Part shown: in pieces, positions 1 through 8,898 of the stretch
Layout of the letters: each line of letters starts with the position of its first letter
Position numbering within the stretch: the first letter of the stretch is position 1
Assembly (NCBI GenBank): GCA_016714225.1
Contig: JADJNS010000039.1
Coordinates: 30,650 to 94,649 of the forward strand
Source of the DNA: Archangiaceae bacterium
GTDB lineage: Bacteria > Myxococcota > Myxococcia > Myxococcales > Myxococcaceae
Length of the DNA stretch: 64,000 bases
Direction: 5' to 3'
Notes under the pieces: generated by a model
The model's database searches: none
Seen by the model: the letters and a program-made list of their open reading frames with translations, nothing else
Told to the model about the DNA's origin: nothing
Translations under genes and position numbers: made by a program

Positions 1-1921
1 ACGCGGGGCTCACGCCCAGGCAGACGCGCGCGGCGCTGCGTGCGAAGGCCGAGCCGAGCTACCAGGGCACCTTCACCGGCGCGAAGAAGTACGTGCTGCA
101 GACGTTCGCGAGCTCGCCCAGCGCGCTGATGAAGAAGCGGGTGTCGCGCTACATGATTGGCGGCCGCTGCCCGACTTGCGACGGCAAGCGCCTCAAGCCC
201 GAGGCGCTGACGGTGAAGTTCGAAGGGCTCGACATCGCCGAGCTGTCGGCGCTGCCGCTGAGCAGGCTGGCGAAAGTGCTCGAGCCCGCGGCACGTCGAG
301 AAGTGCACCCTCTCCCCTCGTGGGAGAGCGCCGAGGTGAAGGGGAGTGCGCTGCGCAAGAAGCAGGTCGGAGGCCCCCACGAAGGAGCCCCCGACGTTCG
401 CCGCACTCCGAACCAATCGGAAGAGAAGCGCATCGTGGCCCAGCGCATCGCGCACGACGTGCTCGAGCGGCTGAAGACGCTGACCGACCTGGGCCTCGGC
501 TACCTCGCGCTCGACCGCACCACGCCCACGCTCTCGTCGGGCGAGCTGCAGCGGCTGCGGCTGGCCACGCAGATTCGCTCGAACCTGTTCGGCGTGGTCT
601 ACGTGATGGACGAGCCGTCGGCCGGCCTGCACCCGGCCGACTCGGAGGCGCTGCTCGACGCGCTCGAAGCGCTGACCCGCGACGGCAACTCGGTGTTCGT
701 GGTCGAGCACGACCTCGAGGTGATGCGCCGGGCGGCGTGGCTGGTCGACGTGGGCCCCGACGCCGGCGAGCGCGGAGGCCGCGTGTTGTACAGCGGCCCG
801 CCCGACGGCCTGCGCGAGGTCGAAGGCTCGCACACCGCGCGCTACCTGTTCGGTCAGGCGCCGCCGCTGCGCCGGGCAGCGCGGGCGCCGAAGGGGTGGC
901 TCGAGCTCGAGGGCATCACCCGCAACAACCTGCACCAGCTCGACGCGCGCTTCCCGCTCGGGGTGCTGACCGCGGTGACCGGCATCTCGGGCTCGGGCAA
1001 GTCGAGCCTGGTCAGCCAGGCGCTGCTCGAGCTGGTGGCCGAGCACCTGGGTCACGCACCGCCGGAAGAAGAAGAAGACGAAGCCGAGGGCCCCAAGGTC
1101 CGGGCCGCCACGGCGGGCCGCATCGCGCGGGGCGCCGAGGGCCTCGCGCGGCTGGTGCGGGTCGACCAGAAGCCGATCGGCCGCACGCCGCGCTCGAACC
1201 TGGCCACGTACACCGGGCTGTTCGACGCGGTGAGGCAGCGCTTCGCGGCGACGCCGCTGGCGAAGCAGCGCCGCTACGGCGCGGGCCGGTTCTCGTTCAA
1301 CGTGAAGCAGGGGCGCTGCGAGACGTGCGAGGGCGAAGGCTTCGTGAGCGTCGAGATGATGTTCATGGCCAGCGTGTACGCGCCGTGCCCGACCTGCCAC
1401 GGCGCGCGCTTCGACGCGCCGACGCTCGAGGTGCGGTACCGCGAGAAGAACGTGGCCGAGGTGCTGGGCATGACGGTCGACGAGGCGAGCGCGTTCTTCT
1501 CGGGCGACGAGCCGATTCACCGGCCGCTCAAGCTCTTGCAGGCGATCGGCCTGGGGTACCTGCGGCTGGGCCAGCCGGCGACCGAGCTCTCGGGCGGAGA
1601 AGCGCAGCGCATCAAGCTGGCGACCGAGCTGCAGCGGGCGCAGCGGGGCGATGGGCTGTACGTGCTCGACGAGCCGAGCACGGGGCTGCACGCCGCCGAC
1701 GTCGACAAGCTGATGGCGACCTGCAGGAGCTCGTCGATGCGGGGAATACGGTGGTGGTCGTCGAGCACGAGATGCGAATTGCGGCCGCCGCCGATTGGGT
1801 GATGGAGCTGGGGCCGGGGGCGGGCGCTGAAGGGGGCCGCATCGTGGCCGAGGGCAGGCCTGACGAGGTCGCGCGGGTGCGCGAGAGTCGAACCGCGCCG
1901 TACCTGCTCGCTGCACTGTGA
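1..1921 (+). CDS. uvrA: UvrA2-like excinuclease ABC subunit A, 5'-truncated by the window edge and frameshifted near its end
   Basis: ATP-dependent DNA damage-recognition subunit of the UvrABC family. The coding frame is already open at base 3, so the N-terminus lies outside the window. Visible are a CPTCDGKRL zinc-finger half, the first signature LSSGELQRL and Walker B VYVMDEPS, then the second-half Walker A GISGSGKSS, a zinc finger with CETC and CPTC pairs, the signature LSGGEAQRI and Walker B LYVLDEPS. The stretch around TFASSPSALMKKRV resembles the shorter class II (UvrA2) proteins, which lack the UvrB-interaction region; that class call is inference. The frame breaks close to base 1711: the natural continuation LQELVDAGNTVVVVEHEM lies in another frame and runs to a stop at 1921, so one base appears to be missing. 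An atypical low-conservation insert (about bases 291-411) carries a dispersed repeat. Convergent with the amidase gene. Confidence 0.85.
   Translation, partial: RGAHAQADARGAACEGRAELPGHLHRREEVRAADVRELAQRADEEAGVALHDWRPLPDLRRQAPQARGADGEVRRARHRRAVGAAAEQAGESARARGTSRSAPSPLVGERRGEGECAAQEAGRRPPRRSPRRSPHSEPIGREAHRGPAHRARRARAAEDADRPGPRLPRARPHHAHALVGRAAAAAAGHADSLEPVRRGLRDGRAVGRPAPGRLGGAARRARSADPRRQLGVRGRARPRGDAPGGVAGRRGPRRRRARRPRVVQRPARRPARGRRLAHRALPVRSGAAAAPGSAGAEGVARARGHHPQQPAPARRALPARGADRGDRHLGLGQVEPGQPGAARAGGRAPGSRTAGRRRRRSRGPQGPGRHGGPHRAGRRGPRAAGAGRPEADRPHAALEPGHVHRAVRRGEAALRGDAAGEAAPLRRGPVLVQREAGALRDVRGRRLRERRDDVHGQRVRAVPDLPRRALRRADARGAVPREERGRGAGHDGRRGERVLLGRRADSPAAQALAGDRPGVPAAGPAGDRALGRRSAAHQAGDRAAAGAAGRWAVRARRAEHGAARRRRRQADGDLQELVDAGNTVVVVEHEMRIAAAADWVMELGPGAGAEGGRIVAEGRPDEVARVRESRTAPYLLAAL
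308..344 (+). repeat. Dispersed palindromic repeat (CCCTCTCCCC type), copy 1, inside uvrA
   Basis: A 37-base element starting CCCTCTCCCCT and ending in GGGG. It matches 33 of 37 positions of the reverse complement of the element at 24227-24263. It contributes to an in-frame insertion between the conserved UvrA blocks LAKVLEPAAR and EEKRIVAQRI, where family members normally have a short linker. Elements of this CTCTCCC...GGGAGAG form are common intergenic repeats in GC-rich bacteria. Confidence 0.7.
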
Positions 1922-1988
1922 AGCGGGGCAAGGGGCAGCCTCACGCGCGCCGGGCCCGAAAGGCACCCGAACGCCCCCGGGCACCAGC

Positions 1989-3677
1989 TCAGCCCAGCAC
2001 CTCGACGTGATGCTTCGGCGGCCTGCGATGCATCGCCGCCTCGACCACTCTCCCCAGCCGCAGCAGAAAATGCTCCTCATACGGCCGCCCCAGCAAGTGC
2101 ACGCCGACCGGCAGCCCACCCGCGTCGTACCCCGCCGGCACCGACAGCCCCGGAAACCCGGTCACGTTGCCCGCCCGAATGAACCGCATCAGCTGATCCA
2201 CCACCGGCAGGTTCGACTCTCCGTCCGGCAGTGACCTCTCGTTGATGAGCGGAGCGGTGCACGCCGTGGTCGGCGTCACGATGGCATCGACGCCCTTCAT
2301 CAGCTCGAGGTACTCGCGGGTGAGCGCGTGCCGGTGCCGCATCGCGTGCACCAGGTCGGTCGCCCGAAAGTGCCGCCCGATGGCCAGGTTCGTGCGCGCG
2401 TCGGGCCCGAAGCGTGTGCTCCCGCCCTCGCGGGTGTGCGGCAGCATCGCGGTCGCCATCTCCGAGAGAATGATGATCGCGTGCGCCCACAGCATCACGT
2501 TCAAGTCGGGTGGAGGAATCTCGACCACCGTCGCGCCGGCCGCCGTCAGCGCCGCCACCGCCTCGCGGCAGCGCGCCACCACGTCGGGCTCGGCGTCGTC
2601 GAAGTAGGGCCGGCAGATGCCCAGTCGCACGCCCTTCAGCGAGCGCTCGTCGAGCCCGCTCAAGTGCACCGCCGACTGCCGCCAGCTCACCGGGTCTCCC
2701 TCGTCGGGCCCGGCGATCAGCGCGTAGCCCAGCGCCACGTCGGCCACGGTGAGACCGATCGGCCCCACGTGGCCCGGGTTCCAGCACAGCGGCGGCACGC
2801 CGGTCTCGGGAATGCGCCCGAACGTCGCCTTCAACCCGACCACCCCGCACAGCGCCGCAGGTATGCGAATCGACCCGCCGCCATCGGCCCCGATGCTCAG
2901 CGGAGCCACCCCCGCCGCCACGCACGCCGCCGGCCCGCTCGACGAGCCGCCGGTGATGCGGCTCTTGTCGTACGGGTTGCGGCACGCGCCGTGATGCGGG
3001 TTCACCCCGATGGGGTTGATGCCGATCTCATGCATGTTCGCCTTGCCGATGATGACCGCGCCCGCCGCCTTGAGCCGCGCCACCACCGCCGCGTCTTTCG
3101 TGGCCGGCGTGCGCATGAAGCGCGTGCCCAGCGTGGTGGGGAACCCCGCCAGGTCGACCTCGTCTTTCACCACGACCGGCACGCCATCGAGCGGCGACAG
3201 CGGCTGCTGCTTGCGGTGCCGCTCGGCCGACGCCTCGGCCGCCGCCAGCGCCTCGTTGAAGGTACGCGCGATGAACAGCGCCAGGCCCGGCTCTGCCTCG
3301 AGCTTGTCGATGTGCCCATTCAACCGGCGCACCACCGCCACCGGGTCCGCCTGCCCCTCGCGATACGCCCGGGCAAATCGGGCCACGGTCTCGAACCGCA
3401 TGCCCGTCGCCACCTCGGGCAGCGCCGCCGCCGCCGCCGCGACCTCGGCCGCCCGCGGCCCCTTCTCGGGCGCCGACGCGTCGAGCGGCAGCGGAAACTG
3501 AATGGGCGACGCGTGCCCCGCCGGTGTCAGGCGGAACTGCTCGATGCCGCTGTCCCTCACCAGCCTGGCGAGCAGCGTGTCGGCGGTGATGCCGCTCTCC
3601 AACGCCGACACGAACAGCTTGAGCGGAGCGCCGCTCACCCGAGGCGCGACGACCGCTTGGCGCTGGTAGGAGGTCAT
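1989..3677 (-). CDS. Amidase (amidase signature family)
   Basis: 562-residue hydrolase of the amidase signature superfamily, which cleaves C-N amide bonds with a Ser-cisSer-Lys triad. The Lys lies in PVVVKDEVDLAG, the Gly/Ser-rich signature is ITGGSSSGPAACVAAG, and the nucleophile block is ADGGGSIRIPAALCG. The remaining core, including VGPIGLTVADVAL and the C-terminal PAGYDAGGLPVGVHLLGRPY block, looks complete. About 95 residues precede the usual family start and are unassigned. I chose the ATG at 3677 because residues further upstream look non-coding and the divergent small exported gene starts at 3718, leaving about 40 bases for both promoters. No signal peptide is evident, so it is probably cytoplasmic. 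The substrate cannot be told: GatA-like tRNA amidotransferase is unlikely because no gatB or gatC neighbour is present. Confidence 0.88.
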   Translation of the reverse strand: MTSYQRQAVVAPRVSGAPLKLFVSALESGITADTLLARLVRDSGIEQFRLTPAGHASPIQFPLPLDASAPEKGPRAAEVAAAAAALPEVATGMRFETVARFARAYREGQADPVAVVRRLNGHIDKLEAEPGLALFIARTFNEALAAAEASAERHRKQQPLSPLDGVPVVVKDEVDLAGFPTTLGTRFMRTPATKDAAVVARLKAAGAVIIGKANMHEIGINPIGVNPHHGACRNPYDKSRITGGSSSGPAACVAAGVAPLSIGADGGGSIRIPAALCGVVGLKATFGRIPETGVPPLCWNPGHVGPIGLTVADVALGYALIAGPDEGDPVSWRQSAVHLSGLDERSLKGVRLGICRPYFDDAEPDVVARCREAVAALTAAGATVVEIPPPDLNVMLWAHAIIILSEMATAMLPHTREGGSTRFGPDARTNLAIGRHFRATDLVHAMRHRHALTREYLELMKGVDAIVTPTTACTAPLINERSLPDGESNLPVVDQLMRFIRAGNVTGFPGLSVPAGYDAGGLPVGVHLLGRPYEEHFLLRLGRVVEAAMHRRPPKHHVEVLG

Positions 3678-3717
3678 GTCGCATGAATACCGCACGCCCC
3701 TGGGCGTCGATACCGGC

Positions 3718-4128
3718 ATGAAAACGACGCTCCTCGCTGGTTCGTTGGCCCTCTCGCTCTTCTCCACGGCAGCCCTCGCGGACGACTGCGATCGCGGAGC
3801 GCCCCAGCCGCCGCCGGGGGCCGCCTACGGCGTCGGCCATCAGGACCCGACCTTTCGCCAGGGCGAGCTCCGCTCGCACCGCGGCCCCGGCGCGTACCAG
3901 CTGCAGACCACCCAGCGCTGGGTGCAGGGCGGCACGCAGCAGTACTGGGTGAACGGCTTCTGCCACCGCCCGCCGTTCAGCCCGGTTCGGGTGTGTACCG
4001 CCGGCCACTACGAGACGCGCCAGCTGCCCGGCCATTACGAGAACGTTCAGCAGTGGGTCTGGGTGCCGCGCCACGAGGGCCGCGACGGCCGAGGCTACGG
4101 CCGCTCGTATTACTCGTACAACCGGTAG
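3718..4128 (+). CDS. Small exported aromatic-rich protein of unknown function
   Basis: 136 residues. The N-terminus MKTTLLAGSLALSLFSTAALA is a clear Sec signal peptide with an AXA cleavage site before DDCDRG. The mature part has three cysteines and many Tyr, Trp, His, Arg and Gln residues. Near the C-terminus two related GHYE units (GHYETRQLPGHYENVQQWVWVP) form a short repeat, followed by a Gly/Arg/Tyr tail ending YYSYNR. An upstream in-frame start at 3676 exists, but the ATG at 3718 gives the proper signal peptide. It probably works in the periplasm or outer envelope. I do not recognise the family; the repeated Tyr-rich units resemble many small myxobacterial envelope proteins. Confidence 0.75.
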   Translation: MKTTLLAGSLALSLFSTAALADDCDRGAPQPPPGAAYGVGHQDPTFRQGELRSHRGPGAYQLQTTQRWVQGGTQQYWVNGFCHRPPFSPVRVCTAGHYETRQLPGHYENVQQWVWVPRHEGRDGRGYGRSYYSYNR

Positions 4129-4191
4129 CCGTTTAGGTGGTTGCAGGCGGTACCGCGGGGGAATTGGGGTAAAACCTCGCCCTGGTCCCCC

Positions 4192-6153
4192 GTGGTGCTG
4201 CCCATCAAGCCCGTCGTCGTCCTGCCCGAGAGTGCGCCGTCGCGACCGGCGGTGCTGCGGGCCCTGCAGCAGCTGGGCGTGAGCGCGGCGGGGCTGCCCG
4301 TCCCCTCCGAATCGGACCTCGCGGTCGTCGACGTCACCGCCCCGGGGGGTGACGCAGCCCTCGAGCAGCTGCTCGCTTCTCCTGCCGGCAACCGGCTCTC
4401 GGTGGTGGCCATCACCGACGGCGCGCTGCTCGAGAGAGAGGTCGCCGACGTGGTGGCGCCCCAGAGCCTCGACGCCGAGCTGGTGCTGCGCCTCAAGCGT
4501 GCCCATGCGCGGCGCACCACCTACCGCGAGGCGCGGGCGCGCCAGCGCGACCTGCAGGTGCTCCTCGAGCTCACCGCCCGCTACGCCGAGGCCAGCGACG
4601 TCGACGAGCTGCTCCACGAGGTGACCCGCCGCCTGGCCGACGAGATGGAGATCGACCGCGCCGCCCTGGTGCTGCTCGACGAAGAGAACGCCACCGGCAC
4701 CATTCTCGCGGCCAGCGACGACGCCTCGCTGAAGGATTTGAAGATCGATCTCAAGCAGTACCCCGAGATTCGCGAGGTGGTGCGCACCGGCAAGCCGGTG
4801 ATCGTCGAAGACGCCCCTTCGCATCCGCTGCTCGAAGACGTGCGCGACAAGGTGGCCGCGCGCGGCATTCGCAACATCGCCGCGATGCCGCTGGCGGTGC
4901 GCAACAAGGTGCTGGGCGTGCTGCTGCTGCGCCGCTCGTCGGGCCGCGGCGCGTTCGTCAACCGCGAGGTCGACTTCCTCACCACCGTGGCCCACGCCAC
5001 CGCGGTGGCGCTGCGCAACGCCCGCCAGCTCGACGCCGAGCGCGGCCGCCGCGAGCGCGAGAAGAGCGCCCGCATCGCCGCCGAAGAGCGCGCCGAGGCG
5101 CTGCGCCAGTACGAGTCGTACTTCGAGCACCTCTCTGACGGCGTGGCGATTCTCGACGACAAGGCGTGCGTGCTCTCGCTCAACCCCGCCGGCCGCAAGC
5201 TGCTCGACGTCGAGCTCGACGAGGCCAAGGGTCGCCACATCAACGCGCTCACCAACCCCAGCGACGACGGCCTGCTGATGGAGGTGCTCAACTCGGTGTC
5301 GCAGGGCAAGACCCGCAGCGACTTCGACGTGCCGGTGCGCACCCTCGCTGGGCGGCGGCTCACCCTGTCGCTCTCGGCCGCTCCGCTCGACTTCGAGCGC
5401 GACAAGGCGGTGGCGATTCTCACCCTGCGCGACGTGACCCGGGCGCGCGCCCTCGCCGACGAGCTGCAGAAGACCAAAGACTATCTCGAGCGCCTGATCG
5501 ACTCGTCGGTCGACGCGATCATCGCCGCCGACATGAAGGGCAAGGTCATTCTCTTCAACAAGGCGGCCGAGTCGATCTGCGGGTGGACCAGCGAGCAGGC
5601 GCTCGAGTCGCTCGACGTGCAGCGGCTCTACCCCAAGGGGCAGGCGCGCGAGGTGATGACCGCGCTGCGCAGCAACCAGGGCGGCGGGGTGGGCCGCCTG
5701 GCCCAGTCTCGGCGCGAGATCATCCACAAGAACGGCGACCGCATACCGGTCAGCATGTCGGCGGCCATCATCTACGAGGGCGGTCGCGAAATCGGCACCG
5801 TCGGAATCTTTACCGACCTTCGCGATCGGCTGAAGCTCGAGCGCAAGTTGTCGGACGCCGAGACCCGGCTCGAAGAGAGCGAGAAGAACAAGGTGTTGAT
5901 GGCCCTCGCCGGCGCCGCGGCGCACGAGCTCAACCAGCCCCTCACCTCGGTGATGGGCTACGCCGAGCTGGTGAAGCGCAAGATCCCCGAGACCGAGCCC
6001 AGCTTCCGCTACGTCGACGTGATCTACCGCGAGGCCGAGCGCATGGCCGAGATCGTACGCAAGATCGGCAAGATCACCCGGTACGAGGTGAAGGAATATG
6101 TCGGCGACCAGACCATCGTCGACATCGACAAGGCAGCCGCGCATGAAGAGTGA
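4192..6153 (+). CDS. GAF-PAS-PAS sensor with HisKA dimerisation domain but no ATPase domain
   Basis: About 653 residues. An N-terminal region of ~120 residues resembles a degenerate receiver; no clear phospho-acceptor Asp triad is seen. A GAF domain follows (~120-290, ending TTVAHATAVALRNARQLDAE), then a coiled linker, two PAS domains (around YFEHLSDGVAILDD and LIDSSVDAIIAADMKGKVILFNKAAE), and a HisKA helix with phospho-acceptor His in AHELNQPLTSVMGYAEL. The protein stops about 60 residues after that His, so the HATPase_c domain is absent. The start is placed at GTG 4192 because the upstream open frame reads as non-coding; GTG 4195 is equally possible. Its stop overlaps the next gene, a complete kinase, by 11 bases. 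A reasonable inference is that the neighbour or another kinase phosphorylates it, or that it regulates by heterodimerisation. Confidence 0.85.
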   Translation: MVLPIKPVVVLPESAPSRPAVLRALQQLGVSAAGLPVPSESDLAVVDVTAPGGDAALEQLLASPAGNRLSVVAITDGALLEREVADVVAPQSLDAELVLRLKRAHARRTTYREARARQRDLQVLLELTARYAEASDVDELLHEVTRRLADEMEIDRAALVLLDEENATGTILAASDDASLKDLKIDLKQYPEIREVVRTGKPVIVEDAPSHPLLEDVRDKVAARGIRNIAAMPLAVRNKVLGVLLLRRSSGRGAFVNREVDFLTTVAHATAVALRNARQLDAERGRREREKSARIAAEERAEALRQYESYFEHLSDGVAILDDKACVLSLNPAGRKLLDVELDEAKGRHINALTNPSDDGLLMEVLNSVSQGKTRSDFDVPVRTLAGRRLTLSLSAAPLDFERDKAVAILTLRDVTRARALADELQKTKDYLERLIDSSVDAIIAADMKGKVILFNKAAESICGWTSEQALESLDVQRLYPKGQAREVMTALRSNQGGGVGRLAQSRREIIHKNGDRIPVSMSAAIIYEGGREIGTVGIFTDLRDRLKLERKLSDAETRLEESEKNKVLMALAGAAAHELNQPLTSVMGYAELVKRKIPETEPSFRYVDVIYREAERMAEIVRKIGKITRYEVKEYVGDQTIVDIDKAAAHEE

Positions 6154-8068
6154 CTCGCCGGCCAACCTGGTGCCTTTTCCGGTCACCGGCCCGGCGGCCG
6201 ACGCCTTTCGCGCCTTCTTCGAGACCGTCGACGGCCCCGCCGCGCTCTGTGACGCGCAGATGACCGTGCTCACCGCCAACGCCGCGTTCGAGGCGCTGTG
6301 CGGCGCACGCGACATCTCGGGCAAGCCGCTCTCCGAGCTGATGGCGCAGGTGCCCGAGGCTCCGGCCGAGGGCCGCACCGAGGTGGTCGACGTGCGCACC
6401 GAGGGCGGTCACCCGGTGACGCTGAGCTTCAGCCGGCGTGGCGCCACGGTGGCGGTGCTGGCGCGGCAGATGCCCCAAGACATGCTCTCGGCCGCCGGCC
6501 GGGCGCTGATCGAGCACGGCCGGGTCGAGCAGCGGCTGCTCGAGCTGGGCCGGCAGGTGGCGCTCTCGATGAGCGAAGAAGAGCTGGTCGCCACGGTGGC
6601 GCGCGGGGTGAAGGGCCTCTTCCCCGGGCGAACCTTCTGCGTGCGCATCACCGACCCGCGCACCTGCGTGCTGACCTCGCTCTACGCCGAAGGGCGCATG
6701 CGCGACGGGGTGCGCGACACCCTGGTCATCAAGCGCTCGGCCGCCGAGAAGACGCACCTGTCGACGTCGGGCCTGCCGACCGACCGGGTCAAGGTGGTCG
6801 CCGGCGACCGCCCGCTGCTCTTCAACGGCAGCGTGCGCGGCATCAGCGCTCCGCTGGTGGCCTCGGGGCAGCTGTTCGGGGTGGTCGACGTCGAGTACCC
6901 CGAGGGCATGAGCGCCGACCTGGTGAGCGACGAGCGGGTGCTGATTCAGCTCGCCAACCAGGTGAGCGTGGCGGTGCGCAACGCCAAGCTCATCGACGAG
7001 CTGATCTTCGTGCGCAAGTACCTCGAGGAGCTGCTCGAGCACGCCAACGCCCTGATCCTGGTCGCCAACCGTGACCGCAAGGTGGTGGTGTTCAACAAGG
7101 CGATGATGCTGCTCACCGGGCTGTCGAAGAGCGAAGTGCTCGGGCAAGACCTGCTCGAGTTCGTGCCCGAGAGCGAGCGGCTGAAGGTGATGCGGGTGAT
7201 GTCGAGCTCGCTGAGGGGCGAGGCGGTGTCGAGCTTCGAGACCCTGCTCAAGGCCAGCAACGGCAACGAGATTCGGGTCGCGTTCTCGAGCTCGTCGGTG
7301 CTGACCCAGACCGGAGAAGTCGAGGGCGTGATCGCCATCGGGCAAGACCTCACCCGCATGAAGGAGCTCGAGAAGCGGGTGGTGCAGGCCGAGAAGCTCA
7401 CCTCGCTGGGCCAGCTGGCGGCGAGCGTGGTGCACGAGATCAACAACCCGATGACCGCGGTGTCGGCCTACGCCGAGGCGCTGCTCTCTCGCGCGCGAAC
7501 CCAGCCCGCGCCCGACCCGGCGGACGTCGAGAAGTTCAAGAAGATCGTCGACAACAGCGAGCGCGTGCTGCGCTTCACCCGCGACCTGGTGAGCTACGCC
7601 CGCCCGCCGCAAGACAAGGCCACCGAGGTCGACCTGAACGCCGCGGTCGAGCAGGCGATCGGCTTCTGCGAGCACGTGCTCTCGAAGCACGGGGTGAAGC
7701 TCGAGCGCGACCTTCAGCCCGTGCCGGCGTTCTTCGCGGTGAAGCAGAACCTCTCGCAGGTGGTGGTGAACCTCATCACCAACGCCTGCCACGCCATGCC
7801 CCGGGGCGGGCAGATTTCGGTGCGCACCCGCGCCGACGACGGCACCGCCGTCATCACCGTCTCCGACGACGGCGCCGGCATCTCGCCCGAGGTGCGCGCG
7901 CGCATCTTCGAGCCGTTCTTCACCACCAAGCCCGACGGCAAGGGCACCGGCCTGGGGCTCTCGATCGTGCAGGGCATCGTCGAGAACCACGGCGGCACCA
8001 TCGAGGTCGACAGCGAGACGGGCCGCGGCACCACCTTCACCATTCGCCTGCCGATGGTGACCGGGTGA
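6143..8068 (+). CDS. Hybrid-sensing histidine kinase, PAS-GAF-PAS-HisKA-HATPase
   Basis: 641-residue soluble kinase; no membrane helix is seen. Order: PAS (~20-110), GAF (~125-290), PAS (~300-405, AHANALILVANRDRKVVVFN), HisKA with His in VVHEINNPMTAVSAYAEAL, then HATPase_c with N box NLITNACHAMP, G1 DDGAGIS, F box FEPFFTTKPDGKGTGLGLS and a G2-like GRGTTF at the C-terminus. The ATG at 6143 lies inside the end of the preceding gene (11-base overlap), which favours co-translation. The organisation parallels the preceding gene and the two probably act together. No response regulator gene is adjacent, so its output partner is unknown. Confidence 0.93.
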   Translation: MKSDSPANLVPFPVTGPAADAFRAFFETVDGPAALCDAQMTVLTANAAFEALCGARDISGKPLSELMAQVPEAPAEGRTEVVDVRTEGGHPVTLSFSRRGATVAVLARQMPQDMLSAAGRALIEHGRVEQRLLELGRQVALSMSEEELVATVARGVKGLFPGRTFCVRITDPRTCVLTSLYAEGRMRDGVRDTLVIKRSAAEKTHLSTSGLPTDRVKVVAGDRPLLFNGSVRGISAPLVASGQLFGVVDVEYPEGMSADLVSDERVLIQLANQVSVAVRNAKLIDELIFVRKYLEELLEHANALILVANRDRKVVVFNKAMMLLTGLSKSEVLGQDLLEFVPESERLKVMRVMSSSLRGEAVSSFETLLKASNGNEIRVAFSSSSVLTQTGEVEGVIAIGQDLTRMKELEKRVVQAEKLTSLGQLAASVVHEINNPMTAVSAYAEALLSRARTQPAPDPADVEKFKKIVDNSERVLRFTRDLVSYARPPQDKATEVDLNAAVEQAIGFCEHVLSKHGVKLERDLQPVPAFFAVKQNLSQVVVNLITNACHAMPRGGQISVRTRADDGTAVITVSDDGAGISPEVRARIFEPFFTTKPDGKGTGLGLSIVQGIVENHGGTIEVDSETGRGTTFTIRLPMVTG

Positions 8069-8895
8069 TGCTCGCTGCGCTCGCCGCGGTGCTGTTCGCG
8101 GTCGAGCCGGCGACTGCGCCGCTGCACGCGGTGCCGCAGCTCACGCTCGCCGCGAAGAAGAAGAAGGCCAGGGGCGGTGCGCCGAAAGAGAAAGAGGCTC
8201 CGGCCGAGACCAGCGAGGGGCTCGACCTCACCGAGCCGGCCGCGGCGGCGCCGAGCGAGTCGAGCGACTCGACCAGCAGCGCCGAGCCGTCGGTCGCCGA
8301 AGAGGCCGCGCCCACGAAGCCGCAGTCGACCGGCTTCAGCCTGGTGACCCCGCACACCGTCGGCGAGTCGCAGAACGCGCTCGAGGCCGGGGTGGGGTGG
8401 CCGGGCGTGTACGCCTCCTACTGGCGCGGCCTGGCGAACAACCTCGACGTGGGCGCGAAGGTCGGCTTCAACTGGGGCTACGAGGGGCTGCTCGCGCGGC
8501 CGGTGCCGGGCTTGCGGCTTCAGCTGCAGGCCCGCTTCCAGGTGTTCGACAACGGCAGTCTCTCGCTGGGGGTGAGCTTCGCGCCGGGCGTGCTGCTCTA
8601 CTTTTTCCCCGGCACCGGGCTGCAGCCAGGCGTGCTGCTGCCGCTGGCCGCCACGCTGGGCCTGCCCAACTTCGTGAACAAGCTGAGCCTGAGCGCGAGG
8701 CTCGAGGTGCCGTTCTTCGTCATCTTCCGCACCGGGCCGACAGTGCCGGTGCTGGTGGGCGCGAGCGCCGAGTACGCGCTCAGCGACGCGCTGCTGGTGT
8801 TCGTGAGGCTGATGCCGCTGGGGTTCGCGGTCAACAGCGCCGGCTCGCTCTTCTACACCTTCGAGGGTTACGCCGGCGTGGGGTATCACCTGTAG
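8068..8895 (+). CDS. Exported, probably outer-membrane beta-barrel protein
   Basis: 275 residues, start ATG overlapping the stop of the kinase gene (TGATG), so translationally coupled. MLAALAAVLFAVEPATAPLHA looks like a signal peptide. Residues ~30-95 form a Lys-rich then Ala/Pro/Ser/Glu-rich linker of low complexity. The remaining ~170 residues alternate hydrophobic and polar residues with many Gly and Tyr (NALEAGVGWPGVYASYW, LSARLEVPFFVIF, YTFEGYAGVGYHL), as in small outer-membrane barrels. No family is recognised. The position between two signalling genes suggests an envelope component controlled or sensed by them, which is inference only. Confidence 0.7.
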   Translation: MLAALAAVLFAVEPATAPLHAVPQLTLAAKKKKARGGAPKEKEAPAETSEGLDLTEPAAAAPSESSDSTSSAEPSVAEEAAPTKPQSTGFSLVTPHTVGESQNALEAGVGWPGVYASYWRGLANNLDVGAKVGFNWGYEGLLARPVPGLRLQLQARFQVFDNGSLSLGVSFAPGVLLYFFPGTGLQPGVLLPLAATLGLPNFVNKLSLSARLEVPFFVIFRTGPTVPVLVGASAEYALSDALLVFVRLMPLGFAVNSAGSLFYTFEGYAGVGYHL

Positions 8896-8898
8896 GAA

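Noticed and set aside
3028..6399. Very long minus-strand open frame over the amidase, small exported and kinase genes
   Set aside because: It runs antisense to well-supported genes in the frame set by their GC-rich third positions, and its composition (Arg, Ala, His, Leu) shows no domain. The same holds for the long frames antisense to 6143-8068 and 8899-10278.
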